DNA of 64,000 nt from an uncultured Lachnospiraceae bacterium (GTDB lineage Bacteria; Bacillota; Clostridia; Lachnospirales; Lachnospiraceae), in assembly GCA_947564645.1 (NCBI GenBank), contig CANOCU010000004.1:62001-126000 (forward strand), read 5' to 3'. The notes below the pieces were generated by a model that was given only the letters and a program-made list of their open reading frames with translations, had not been told where the DNA came from and made no database searches. Shown one piece after another: positions 7,031 to 16,223 of the stretch (position 1 is the stretch's first letter; each line of letters starts with the position of its first letter). Position numbers and translations under genes: made by a program.

Positions 7031-9592
7031 ATGGATCAAAATTACAGGATTGCGATATGCAGTTTTGGAGTAAAGAACGGGGCCGTTTTCGGTCGTGAAG
7101 AACTGATCACAGCCCTGCAGGATGCGCAGGTATGTGTGTGGCAAAAGAGCCACTGGACGACGGATGTGCAAAAGGACGAGGTCATGGTTGCGATCGGGAC
7201 ATCGTCGGATATCCGGATCCGGACATTGCTTGCCGGCGCCGGTAAGGAAGCGCCGCACAAGCCGGAGAGTCTGTTGTGCTGCTATGTGCCGGTGCGGGAA
7301 GGCAGCGTTCTGGTGCTTGCCGGTGCGGATGATGCGGGTCTTATGTATCTGCTCCTGGAGATGGCGCGCCGGGTGCAGGAGAAAGGGCCGCAGGCTCTTA
7401 CCATGGCGGAAGAATATTATGAGGAGCCGGAGAATGCGGTGCGCTGTATGGACCGCTACATAGTCGGACACTTGGACAATGAATGGTTCCTGTCCGAGGA
7501 GTTCTGGCAGTATTATCTGAAACGGCTGGCAAGGGCGAGGTTTAACCGTCTGTGTCTGATCGTCGGATTTGATACGCCGTATATGGCGCCGCCCTATCCG
7601 TTCTTCCTGCAGGAAGTGGAAGGATATGAGAAGATCAGGCCGCTGCGGTTTACGAAGGAAGAGGCGCAGGCAAATCTTGTGGCGCTGCGGCGGGTGATCG
7701 ACCTGTGCCATCAGTACAGTATACAGTTTGTATTTGCGACCTGGCAGCAGCGGCCCTGGACCGCGGAGCAGGATATGCTGGTGGAAGGACTTCCGGAAGA
7801 CGAGAGGGAGCTTTCCGATTACTGCTATGCCGGACTGAAAGCGCTGCTTAGAGAAGCGCCGGATATCGATATCGTATCGTTTCGGGTGAACCATGAGTCC
7901 GGTGTGGGCACACAGGTGTCGGCCGCTGATTTCTGGAACCACTGTGCGGATGCGGTGGCGGATGTGGGTGAAGAACTGGGACGTGACTATGTTCTCGATC
8001 TGCGGGCCAAGGGGCTTACGGAGGAGATGGTGAATCATGCGCATTCCCGGGGGCTGCAGGTGGAGGTGCCGACCAAATACTGGTGCGAACATGCGGCGCT
8101 GCCTTATCATCTGTCGATCATGCGGACCGAGGAACTGGACCGGCTTGACAATTATAATCATTCCAGAAGATATTCTTATGCGGATATGTTGGAGAAGCCT
8201 CTGCGCTATCCGGTGATCTTCCGTCTCTGGAATTATGGTTCCACGAATCTGTTCCTGTGGGGAGACGCCGATTATGCCAGACGGTTCTCACAAAGCTGTT
8301 CCCTGTCCGGTTCCGGCGGGTTCCAGGTAAACGCGCCGTTAGCTTTGAAATACGGCTATGAGCAGTCTCACAAGGAGGCATGGCAGACTTTTGCGGATCC
8401 TTCCCTGCGCTCGGGCAGATGGGAGGATGAGAGATTCTTCTCCTGGTATACGATGTTCGGTCGCCTGGGGTACAATACGCAGACAGATCCGGAAGTGTGG
8501 AGCAGTGAGTTTGTCCGTCATTTCGGGAAGAAGGCCGGGACTGCACAGCGTGCCCTGGCGGTGGCAAGTAAGATCGTTCCTTTCGTCACCACGGTACATA
8601 TGCCGGTACATCCTTCCCTGCGGTACTGGACGGAGCTGAACACCGGGTGGGCGTTGTTTCCGGAGAACAATATTTACAAGATGGAGCATTTTGACTGCGT
8701 GCCGTTCCTGACCTACGGCAGTTCGGAACCGAGCGATCACGGTCTGTTCTACGGAATCGACGAATATGCTGCGGACCTGACAGGTGGTAAGTTACAGGGC
8801 AAATATACGCCTCTGCAGTATGCCGATATGTTGTTCGATCTGGCAAACGAAGCGGAAAACGAGATAAAGGCGATGCCCATGGAGGAGCTGTCCGGAAAGC
8901 CGGAGGCGCTTGCGCTTCATGTAGATGTGACGATGCTCGTATCCTTCGCGCGTTATCATGGAGCGAAGATTCGTGCCGCGTTTGCACTGGCAATGTTTGA
9001 CCGGACGAAGGAGAGAACATGGCTTTCGGATGCCGCCCTGCATATGGAGGAGGCGCTTGGACATTGGAATGCGCTTTCCGATGCCGGATGTAAATATTAT
9101 TATCATGATCTGGATTTCAGTACCGCCGGCACGAAGACCAGGCGGGGAACCTGGAAAGATCTGACGAAAGAACTGCTGGCGGATCAGGCTACCTTGCAGA
9201 AGATGCTGAAGGAAGAAGGGGCTGCAGAGAAAGAACTTTTGCATGATGTAACGGCGAAAGCCGCACCGGGGCTGTACGGCGACTGGCCCGGGACTGTCAA
9301 GGCAGGGGAAGCGGTGACGATTCGCGTGGAGCCGGAGGCAGCAGCTTCCCTGAGGGAGGCGCCGGTACTGCATTACCGGCATGTTGACCAGACGGAAGGG
9401 CTGTTTCATGAGCTGCCGATGACGTATGCGGCGGAAGGTTATGAGGCGACGATTCCGGCTTCCTATGTGACGGATCACTGGGATCTGATGGTCTACGTGA
9501 CGGCAAGGACGGATGAGAGTTCCTGCAGGGTATATCCCGGCATCTATCATCCGAAGTACCCGTATCCGTATCATGTGATCGAGATAAAATAA
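7031..9592 (+). CDS. Glycoside-hydrolase-like protein, large, cytoplasmic, specificity unknown
   Basis: An 853-residue protein with no signal peptide or membrane segment, so intracellular. I do not recognise the exact family. The first 130 residues (VLVLAGADDAGLMYLLLEM is the clearest part) look like the small alpha/beta domain that precedes the barrel in GH20 and GH67 enzymes. Residues about 145-480 resemble a TIM barrel, with RYIVGHLDNEWF, ARFNRLCLIVGFDTPY, VSFRVNHESG and RLWNYGSTNLFLWGD; Asp/Glu residues in these strands are catalytic candidates. A helical region and a beta-rich C-terminus (about 750-853) follow. It follows the permease genes and precedes the flavoenzyme genes, so it probably acts on the imported compound. 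It may be a hydrolase, a lyase or a catalytically divergent relative. Confidence 0.6.
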   Translation: MDQNYRIAICSFGVKNGAVFGREELITALQDAQVCVWQKSHWTTDVQKDEVMVAIGTSSDIRIRTLLAGAGKEAPHKPESLLCCYVPVREGSVLVLAGADDAGLMYLLLEMARRVQEKGPQALTMAEEYYEEPENAVRCMDRYIVGHLDNEWFLSEEFWQYYLKRLARARFNRLCLIVGFDTPYMAPPYPFFLQEVEGYEKIRPLRFTKEEAQANLVALRRVIDLCHQYSIQFVFATWQQRPWTAEQDMLVEGLPEDERELSDYCYAGLKALLREAPDIDIVSFRVNHESGVGTQVSAADFWNHCADAVADVGEELGRDYVLDLRAKGLTEEMVNHAHSRGLQVEVPTKYWCEHAALPYHLSIMRTEELDRLDNYNHSRRYSYADMLEKPLRYPVIFRLWNYGSTNLFLWGDADYARRFSQSCSLSGSGGFQVNAPLALKYGYEQSHKEAWQTFADPSLRSGRWEDERFFSWYTMFGRLGYNTQTDPEVWSSEFVRHFGKKAGTAQRALAVASKIVPFVTTVHMPVHPSLRYWTELNTGWALFPENNIYKMEHFDCVPFLTYGSSEPSDHGLFYGIDEYAADLTGGKLQGKYTPLQYADMLFDLANEAENEIKAMPMEELSGKPEALALHVDVTMLVSFARYHGAKIRAAFALAMFDRTKERTWLSDAALHMEEALGHWNALSDAGCKYYYHDLDFSTAGTKTRRGTWKDLTKELLADQATLQKMLKEEGAAEKELLHDVTAKAAPGLYGDWPGTVKAGEAVTIRVEPEAAASLREAPVLHYRHVDQTEGLFHELPMTYAAEGYEATIPASYVTDHWDLMVYVTARTDESSCRVYPGIYHPKYPYPYHVIEIK

Positions 9593-9655
9593 GAACGATT
9601 CTATAGGGACGCAGGAATATAGAGAATGGAATGCAGAAAGGAATGAATAGCAGGC

Positions 9656-11023
9656 ATGAGAACAATAAAAGAGACATTGGAAACTCCCATACGTTATGAA
9701 TGTGACGTGCTGGTATGCGGCGGCGGTACGGCAGGCTTCGTAGCTGCCCTGGCGGCGGCAAGGACCGGTGCAAAGACGATGTTAGTGGAGCGGTACGGGT
9801 ATATCGGCGGTTCGCTGATCAACGGCGCCGGTCCGCTGCACAGCTTTTTTAACTTATATAAGGCATTTCCGAATGCAGAGAAGATCCAGGTGATACGCGG
9901 GATCCCGCAGGAGATCGTGTCAAGGATGCAGGAGGCAGGCGCATCGCCGGGACATCTGGAGCAGGATAAGGGCGGCAGCTATGATTCCATGATCACCCTG
10001 ATGGATTGGGAAGAGTTTAAGGACATGGCATTTACGATGCTGGAGGAGTGCAACGTCAAGGTGCTGTTACACACGATGGCTGTGGGAGCTGTGATGGACG
10101 GCGGCTGTATCAAGGGTGTGGTCATTGAAGGCAAATCCGGACGTGAAGTGATCGAGGCCAAAACGGTGATCGATACGACCGGAGACGGCGACATTGCCGC
10201 ATTTTCCGGGGCGGAGTTTATCAAGAAGCATGATACGACGACTGCCGGATTCCCCTTCGGCATGACGGGCGTCGATATGGAACGGCTGGTGGCGTTCCTG
10301 AAAGAGAAGGACATGGTCACACAGCTAATCGAGGGTGACAAGGGAAGCGATACAGACCATATCATACGGCTGGGCTTCGATCTCCATAAGATCCCGCTGT
10401 TTGCCGAATTTATGGATAAGAGCGGTATGTGGGGCCCGCTTGGATTCTCGCTGCACGAGAACAATTACAGCTATATCAACTCGGCGACATTAAGAAGCGT
10501 GGATGCCACGGATACGGAGGCCTTGTCGGAAGCGGAGATCATCTTAAGACATCAGGCCATGACACTGTCCAGGATGCTCAGAGAACATATTCCGGGCTTC
10601 GAGAAGGCATATGTAAGCTGGACGCCGGCAAGTATCGGCGTGCGTTACACGAGAGTGGTCCGCTGTGAACATGATATGTCACTGGAGGAGATCGTGAACT
10701 GTGCCCGGTTCGACGACGAGGTAATGCTGTACGGCTTCCATGACTGTGCACCGCGCATTATGATCAGGGACGGCGGCTATTATGGCCTTCCATATCGCGC
10801 ATTACTGCCTGTCAAGGTGGACGGTCTGCTGGTTGCGGGACGCCTGATCACCAGCGAGTGGGATGCCCATATGTCGACCAGGAACACCGCATCCTGCATG
10901 GCACAGGGGCAGGCAGTGGGAACGGCGGCTGCGCTTTGTGCAAGGATGGGCGTAGTTCCTCGGAAACTGGATACGGATCTGCTGCGCGGGGAATTGAAGA
11001 AGCAGGGTGTATTTTTAGGTTAA
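9656..11023 (+). CDS. FAD-dependent oxidoreductase (FAD_oxidored family), copy 1
   Basis: A 455-residue flavoprotein. The N-terminal Rossmann motif VCGGGTAGFVAALAAARTG (from residue 20) followed by an acidic strand end (LVE) and GYIGG is the FAD-binding signature. DTTGDGDIAAFSGA mid-protein is the second FAD contact motif, and a C-terminal HMSTRNTASCMAQGQAVGTA block closes the site. No signal peptide or membrane helix is seen. Proteins of this PF12831-like group oxidise sugars, sugar acids or related compounds; the substrate is unknown here. The start ATG is preceded by GAAAGGAA about 13 bases upstream. It is a clear paralogue of the next gene, 21 bases downstream, suggesting a tandem duplication and perhaps a heteromeric or two-step enzyme. 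Confidence 0.85.
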   Translation: MRTIKETLETPIRYECDVLVCGGGTAGFVAALAAARTGAKTMLVERYGYIGGSLINGAGPLHSFFNLYKAFPNAEKIQVIRGIPQEIVSRMQEAGASPGHLEQDKGGSYDSMITLMDWEEFKDMAFTMLEECNVKVLLHTMAVGAVMDGGCIKGVVIEGKSGREVIEAKTVIDTTGDGDIAAFSGAEFIKKHDTTTAGFPFGMTGVDMERLVAFLKEKDMVTQLIEGDKGSDTDHIIRLGFDLHKIPLFAEFMDKSGMWGPLGFSLHENNYSYINSATLRSVDATDTEALSEAEIILRHQAMTLSRMLREHIPGFEKAYVSWTPASIGVRYTRVVRCEHDMSLEEIVNCARFDDEVMLYGFHDCAPRIMIRDGGYYGLPYRALLPVKVDGLLVAGRLITSEWDAHMSTRNTASCMAQGQAVGTAAALCARMGVVPRKLDTDLLRGELKKQGVFLG

Positions 11024-11044
11024 CAGAAAGGTACAGGTATCGTT

Positions 11045-12439
11045 ATGGATTATGTAATTCGCCCGGAAGTACGGGTTAATACGAAAGAATTTGATGTGAT
11101 CGTCTGTGGCGCCGGAACGGGCGGCGTGATTGCGGCTCTGGCGGCGGCAAGAACAGGCGCCAGGACGGCGGTAGTGGAATATAAGGGATATGTAGGCGGT
11201 ATCGCGGCGGAAGGCGGCTGCGGCCTGCACAGCTTCTATAATCTCTGGAAACCGTTTCCGGGAGTCGAGAAGAAGAAGATCGTCAGAGGTATTCCGGAAG
11301 AATTTATCGATCGTCTGACCAAAGTCGGCGGCGCTTCCGGCCACAATGAGACGATGATGAATTACGGATACGATTCCGACGCTCTCTGCGTGGATGTGGA
11401 GCTTTATAAATATGTGGCGCTGCAGATGCTGCGGGAGGCCGGCGTACAGGTATACTTAAACACGATGGTGGTGGATGCCGTGACGGAAGGGAACCGTATG
11501 AAAGGGATCATCACGGAATCCCATGAAGGATGCAGCGCACTGATGGGCCGAATGTTCATCGACGCTACAGGATACGGCGATCTGTCGGCACGCGCCGGCG
11601 CGTCTTATACGGAGCCGAACGACTATGCGGTAGCCAACAGCATGGGAATCGGCGGGATCGATATTGACCGGTATTATGAGTTCCTGAAGGAAAGCGGAGC
11701 CCTCAAGGAGTACGCTTACGGACCGAGAGACGGCCGGGACGGCAAGCTGATCCGTGTGGACGGAAGCTGGGAGAAACTGCCCGGGGATTTCGGGGCACGT
11801 GCCCGCGCCCTTGGAATGCATACGGTTACGACCACGCTGCATGACAATTACTTTATGTTCATCAAGCTTAACTATATGATGCCGAAGAGTCCGACCGATG
11901 CGGAGGCGCTTTCGGATGCGGAGTTTGAGCTGCGCAGAAGACAGCAGGAGGCATTAAAGCTGCTCAAGGAGGTGATTCCGGGGAGTGAGGATGCGTTTAT
12001 TGCCAGGACCGCTCCGGCGATCACGATCCGCCGTGCGCGCTGCATCGAATGTGAGTATGATCTGAGCAATGACGAGATCATCAATGCGACGCATTTTGCG
12101 GATGATATCTTTACTTATGGTTTCCATGATGAAGCGCCTAAGTTCCAGGTGAAGAACGGCGGCACCTATGGGATTCCGTATCGGGCGATCGTGCCGAAGA
12201 AGCTGGAGAATCTGTTCTCCATCGGTATGATGATCACGTCCGATCATGATGCCCATATGTCAACCAGAAATACGGTGTCCTGTATGGGACAGGGGCAGGC
12301 AGCAGGAACGGCGGCAGCGCTTTGTGCACTGCAGGGTATTACCGATGTGAGGGGACTGCCCTATGCGACATTGCGGGCGGCGTTGGAGAAGGGCAATGTC
12401 TGGTTTGAGACAGAGCCTGCTATACTGAGCGCCAGATAA
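11045..12439 (+). CDS. FAD-dependent oxidoreductase (FAD_oxidored family), copy 2
   Basis: A 464-residue paralogue of the preceding flavoprotein, alignable along its whole length. Shared blocks include the dinucleotide motif VCGAGTGGVIAALAAARTG, the LHSF-NL-K-FP segment near residues 60-75, RGIPEE, DATGYGDLSARAGA and the C-terminal DAHMSTRNTVSCMGQGQA. The two differ in the central substrate region (about 180-300), where this copy has an extra PRDGRDGKLIRVDGSW segment, so they may act on different intermediates. The ribosome-binding site is weak (AAAGGT, far from the ATG). Position between copy 1 and the ThDP enzyme gene supports a role in the same pathway. Electron acceptor and substrate cannot be read from sequence. 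Confidence 0.85.
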   Translation: MDYVIRPEVRVNTKEFDVIVCGAGTGGVIAALAAARTGARTAVVEYKGYVGGIAAEGGCGLHSFYNLWKPFPGVEKKKIVRGIPEEFIDRLTKVGGASGHNETMMNYGYDSDALCVDVELYKYVALQMLREAGVQVYLNTMVVDAVTEGNRMKGIITESHEGCSALMGRMFIDATGYGDLSARAGASYTEPNDYAVANSMGIGGIDIDRYYEFLKESGALKEYAYGPRDGRDGKLIRVDGSWEKLPGDFGARARALGMHTVTTTLHDNYFMFIKLNYMMPKSPTDAEALSDAEFELRRRQQEALKLLKEVIPGSEDAFIARTAPAITIRRARCIECEYDLSNDEIINATHFADDIFTYGFHDEAPKFQVKNGGTYGIPYRAIVPKKLENLFSIGMMITSDHDAHMSTRNTVSCMGQGQAAGTAAALCALQGITDVRGLPYATLRAALEKGNVWFETEPAILSAR

Positions 12440-12514
12440 AGCTGTTACGCAGTAAAACTTCCGTTACATATTCACATAGAGGTAAAAACGAAAAGAGATA
12501 GGAGAGGAAAATAT

Positions 12515-14200
12515 ATGAAGATCACAGCAGCAGAAGCTGTAGTACAGATTATGGTCAAAGAAGGGATCACCGACGCGTTCGGGATTCCGGGGGCCGGGAT
12601 CAATCCGGTGTATAAATATCTGGAGAACGCACCCATCAGCCATTATGGCATGAGGCATGAGGAGGCTTGTACGCATGCGGCGGATGCTTACTATCGGGCA
12701 AGCCATAAGATCGCGTTGGCGATCTGTACCGCAGGTCCCGGGGCAACTAATTTCGTGACAGGACTGTATACGGCCAATATTGATTCAATCCCGATGTTGG
12801 CGATGGTGGGGCAGGCCAATACCTGGCAGCTTTCCATGGATCCCTTCCAGTGTGTGGACATGGTAAGTATCGCCGAGACGGTGACGAAGAAGGTGTTTCG
12901 CCCGATGAAGGCGGAGGATGTGCCGGAGATGATGCGGGAGGCGTTCTATCTGATGCGTGCGGGGAAACCTGGTCCGGTGTTGATCGACTTCCCATTGGAT
13001 GTACAGATGGCAGAGTTGGAGTTTGACATTGAGCAGTATACGGGGAAGGAAGCAGAACAGGTGTTGCCGGATTCGGCAAAGATCGATCAGGCCATCGATC
13101 TTCTGGCGTCCGCCAAGAGCCCGGTCATCATCATGGGCGGCGGTGTGATCTTGTCGGAATCCGAGCAGGAGCTGACGGCATTTGCAGAGCGTTATCAGAT
13201 TCCTGTGATAACGACTTATATGGCCAAGGGCGGCCTTCCGTCGGATCATCCTTTGAATGCCGGTCATGCCGGGATTCAGGTAGGCCAGCCGATCGGCAAT
13301 AAGTACATGTTGGAATCGGATGTTGTACTGGCCATCGGATGCCGCTTCTCCGACAGACATACCGGTGATCTGAAGGTTTACCGTGGAGAGCGCAAATTCA
13401 TACATATTGATATTGAAGAAAAGCAGATCGGCAAGGTGTTCGAACCTGATCTGGGGATCGTTTCCGATGCGGCGCTTGCAATCCGTGCCTTGATGCAGGC
13501 GGCAGAGAAGAAGGGACTGACACCGTCCGGCAATCCTCGTGTGGAGGAGCTTCCGGCGCTGCGTAAGCAGATGGCGCGCAAGACCGATTATGATACGACA
13601 CCGATCATGCCCCATCGTGTGTTCCATGAGATCAACAAGGCTTTTGACGCGGATACGATGTTCACTACCGGCTGCGGTATCGTGCAGATCTGGTCCGGAC
13701 AGCTGCAGCAGATCGATAAGCCGCGCAGGTATCTTCCTTCCGGCGGCGCGGGAACGCTCGGCTTTGATATTCCGGCGGCTTTCGGTGCGAAGGTGGCTCA
13801 TCCGGAGCGCTGCAGCGTGACGGTGCTGGGAGATTTCGGGTTTACCTTTATGGTGGAAGAGATCGCGGTCTGCGCGGTGTTTGATAAGCCCATCATCGTG
13901 GTGATCGTCAACAACGCGAACCTGGGACTGATCCGGCAGAATCAGAAGGGTGCGTACGGATATGAGTATGCGGTGTCGATGCCTTATAATCAGGACGGCA
14001 CGATGGATTACGTGAAGGTGGCGGAAGGATTCGGATGCAGAGGCGAGCGTGTCTTCACACCACAGGAACTGGAGGCGGCACTTGTGCGCGCGAAGGAATC
14101 CGGCAAGACTTATATCATCGATGCGATCTGTGTGAAAGAACAGCTCTGCGATATGGGCGGTTCGATCGCTGCGGTGAAATCCTGGGCGCCGGAGGCGTAA
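12515..14200 (+). CDS. ThDP-dependent enzyme, glyoxylate carboligase / acetolactate synthase-like
   Basis: A 561-residue enzyme with the three-domain layout of the acetohydroxyacid synthase superfamily: PYR domain (1-170), central domain (about 190-325) and PP domain (about 365-540). The ThDP/magnesium motif runs from GDF at 439-441 to NN at 466-467. Overall it reads most like glyoxylate carboligase (IPGAGINPVY, RPGPVL-type segment, NNANLGLIRQNQKGAYGYEY, MDYVKVAEGFGC). However, Glu49 in GMRHEEA stands where E. coli glyoxylate carboligase has its unusual Val51; glutamate is the normal residue in other ThDP enzymes. It may therefore perform another carboligation or decarboxylation. The next genes (isomerase, hydroxyacid dehydrogenase) resemble the tartronate-semialdehyde route. 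Start after GATAGGAGAGGAAAATAT. Confidence 0.8.
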   Translation: MKITAAEAVVQIMVKEGITDAFGIPGAGINPVYKYLENAPISHYGMRHEEACTHAADAYYRASHKIALAICTAGPGATNFVTGLYTANIDSIPMLAMVGQANTWQLSMDPFQCVDMVSIAETVTKKVFRPMKAEDVPEMMREAFYLMRAGKPGPVLIDFPLDVQMAELEFDIEQYTGKEAEQVLPDSAKIDQAIDLLASAKSPVIIMGGGVILSESEQELTAFAERYQIPVITTYMAKGGLPSDHPLNAGHAGIQVGQPIGNKYMLESDVVLAIGCRFSDRHTGDLKVYRGERKFIHIDIEEKQIGKVFEPDLGIVSDAALAIRALMQAAEKKGLTPSGNPRVEELPALRKQMARKTDYDTTPIMPHRVFHEINKAFDADTMFTTGCGIVQIWSGQLQQIDKPRRYLPSGGAGTLGFDIPAAFGAKVAHPERCSVTVLGDFGFTFMVEEIAVCAVFDKPIIVVIVNNANLGLIRQNQKGAYGYEYAVSMPYNQDGTMDYVKVAEGFGCRGERVFTPQELEAALVRAKESGKTYIIDAICVKEQLCDMGGSIAAVKSWAPEA

Positions 14201-14241
14201 CAGCCTGAAAAGAAATAACAGAAGGGAGAACAGAGACAGCG

Positions 14242-15144
14242 ATGAAAGATTCAATCCATAAATATTTTCAGATCGGTACAATCCAGTGGATGAGCCATCC
14301 GCCGGTGGATTATGAGGTACTATCGTCTATTAAGACGATCGGCTGCGACGATTATTTCGATGCCCTTGAGGTAACGCAGTTTAAGGATGACGAGACGCGA
14401 AAGAAAGCGAAGGAGATGTTGGAGCAGGCTCATATGAGAGTGTGTTACGGCGCTCAGCCAAGACTCCTTGGCCCGGGACTCAATCCCAACGATATTGAGG
14501 AAGAAGGCAGGAAAAAGGCCGAACAGACACTGCTCGAGGCGGTGGATGAGGCGGAATATCTCGGAGCGAAGGGGATCGCTTTCCTGGCCGGCAAGTGGGA
14601 GGAAGCGACGAAGGAGGAAGCTTATAAGCAGCTTTTAAAGACGACGCAGAACGTATGTGATTACGCTGCCACGAAGGGAATGAGCGTGGAACTTGAGGTG
14701 TTCGACTATGATATGGATAAGGCTTCCCTGATCGGACCGGCGCCCTATGCGGCTGCTTTTGCGGCCGATATGAGAAGCAGATGCAGTAATTTCGGGCTAA
14801 TCGTAGACCTGTCCCATTTCCCGACTACTTATGAGACGTCGCGTTTCGTGGTGCGCACGCTGCGCCCCTATATTACTCATTTCCATATCGGCAATGCGGT
14901 GGTGAAGAAGGGATGCGAAGCTTACGGCGACCAGCATCCGAGATTCGGATTTCCGGAGAGCGCCAATGACACGGAGCAGCTGCTTGACTTCTTCCGCGTG
15001 CTGAAGGAGGAAGGTTTCTTCGATGCCGCAGACCCGTATGTGCTGTCTTTCGAGGTAAAGCCCTGGACGGGAGAGGACGGGGATCTGATCCTTGCCGGAA
15101 CGAAGCGGGTGATCAACAGGGCCTGGGCACTGTTGGAAGACTGA
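14242..15144 (+). CDS. Sugar phosphate isomerase/epimerase-type TIM barrel (hydroxypyruvate isomerase-like)
   Basis: A 300-residue protein of the xylose isomerase-like / AP endonuclease 2 superfamily. Candidate metal ligands fall at strand ends: E152 (VELEVFD), D189 and H192 (LIVDLSHFP), H213/H215 (ITHFHIGN) and E271 (SFEVKPW). This pattern supports a divalent-metal aldose-ketose isomerase or epimerase. It is longer than E. coli hydroxypyruvate isomerase (258 residues) and not closely similar, so that name rests on its place after a glyoxylate carboligase-like gene and before a hydroxyacid dehydrogenase gene. Start ATG after AGAAGGGAGAACAGAGACAGCG. Other candidates are a 3-keto-sugar epimerase or lyase, which also belong to this superfamily. 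Confidence 0.72.
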   Translation: MKDSIHKYFQIGTIQWMSHPPVDYEVLSSIKTIGCDDYFDALEVTQFKDDETRKKAKEMLEQAHMRVCYGAQPRLLGPGLNPNDIEEEGRKKAEQTLLEAVDEAEYLGAKGIAFLAGKWEEATKEEAYKQLLKTTQNVCDYAATKGMSVELEVFDYDMDKASLIGPAPYAAAFAADMRSRCSNFGLIVDLSHFPTTYETSRFVVRTLRPYITHFHIGNAVVKKGCEAYGDQHPRFGFPESANDTEQLLDFFRVLKEEGFFDAADPYVLSFEVKPWTGEDGDLILAGTKRVINRAWALLED

Positions 15145-15194
15145 GGTAAACAAGGGCGTTATTTGCAGCATCATGTATGCAAGGAGGAACAGAA

Positions 15195-16148
15195 ATGAAA
15201 ATAGTAATCTTAGACGGATATACGGAGAACCCGGGAGATTTAAGCTGGAGCGGCTTCGAGGCGCTTGGAGACCTGACGGTCTATGACAGGACGGCCAGGG
15301 AAGATGTGATAGCGCGGATCGGAGACGCGGAGGCGGTCATCGTCAACAAGACCCCTCTGGACCGGGAAGTGTTTGAGAAGTGCGACAAGATCAGGTATGT
15401 GGGCGTGCTTGCCACCGGCTATAATGTGGTGGACGTGAAGGCGGCAAGAGAACATGACATTCCGGTCTGCAATATACCGACCTACGGTACCACGGCGGTA
15501 GCGCAGATGGTATTTGCCCTGCTTCTTGAGGTCTGCCATCATGTGGCGGAGCATTCGGACGCAGTGAAGCGGGGAGAGTGGTCGAATAACAGTGACTGGT
15601 GCTTCTGGAAGTATCCGCTGATGGAGCTGTCCGGAAAGACGATGGGAATCGTCGGCTTTGGCCGTATCGGCCAGGCTGTGGGCAGACTGGCTGCAGCGTT
15701 TGGTATGGAAGTGTTGGCTTATGATGCTTTTCAGAGTGAGGAAGGAAGTAAAATCGCCCGTTATGTATCGCTTGACGAGTTGCTTGCACAGTCGGATGTG
15801 ATCTCCCTGCACTGCCCGCTGTTCCCGGAGACGGAAGGGATGATCAATGCGGAGAGCATTGCGAAGATGAAGGACGGCGTGATCCTGATCAACACCAGCC
15901 GCGGGCCGCTGATCAATGAGGCGGATCTGGCGAAAGCGCTGCGGGAGAAAAAGGTATATGCGGCAGCCTGCGACGTGGTATCCACGGAGCCGATCCTGCC
16001 CGATAATCCGCTGCTCGGCTGCTATAACAGTATCCTTACGCCCCATATCGCCTGGGCGCCGAAGGAAAGCCGGCAGAGGCTTATGGATATTGCGGTCTCC
16101 AACATGAAGGCGTTCATGGACGGAAAACCGGTGAATGTTGTCAATTAG
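15195..16148 (+). CDS. D-2-hydroxyacid dehydrogenase (glycerate dehydrogenase-like)
   Basis: A 317-residue NAD(P)H-dependent enzyme that reduces 2-oxoacids such as hydroxypyruvate to D-2-hydroxyacids. The Rossmann motif is GIVGFGRIG (151-159), and Asp177 (LAYDAF) at the end of the second strand favours NADH. The catalytic triad is R236 (NTSRGPLI), E265 (VVSTEPI) and H284 (LTPHIAW). The start is the ATG after AAGGAGGAACAGAA; an upstream ATG at 15177 contains the ribosome-binding site itself and is rejected. It is the last gene of the island and is followed by a terminator. With the preceding two genes it could complete conversion of a two-carbon unit to glycerate; this is inference. Confidence 0.87.
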   Translation: MKIVILDGYTENPGDLSWSGFEALGDLTVYDRTAREDVIARIGDAEAVIVNKTPLDREVFEKCDKIRYVGVLATGYNVVDVKAAREHDIPVCNIPTYGTTAVAQMVFALLLEVCHHVAEHSDAVKRGEWSNNSDWCFWKYPLMELSGKTMGIVGFGRIGQAVGRLAAAFGMEVLAYDAFQSEEGSKIARYVSLDELLAQSDVISLHCPLFPETEGMINAESIAKMKDGVILINTSRGPLINEADLAKALREKKVYAAACDVVSTEPILPDNPLLGCYNSILTPHIAWAPKESRQRLMDIAVSNMKAFMDGKPVNVVN

Positions 16149-16223
16149 ATATGGCAAGGTTGTGGAAAATTTCTTTGATTTGAGTCTATAGCTTTATCAG
16201 CTTTATGCTGCGTGGTATCTGTG

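Noticed and set aside
6992-8161. Antisense open frame opposite the start of the GH-like gene
   Set aside because: Overlaps the ribosome-binding site and coding start of the sense gene and has no protein-like features.
12785-14281. Long antisense open frame opposite the ThDP enzyme gene
   Set aside because: Codon-bias shadow of the sense gene; His/Arg/Leu-rich translation with no recognisable motif.
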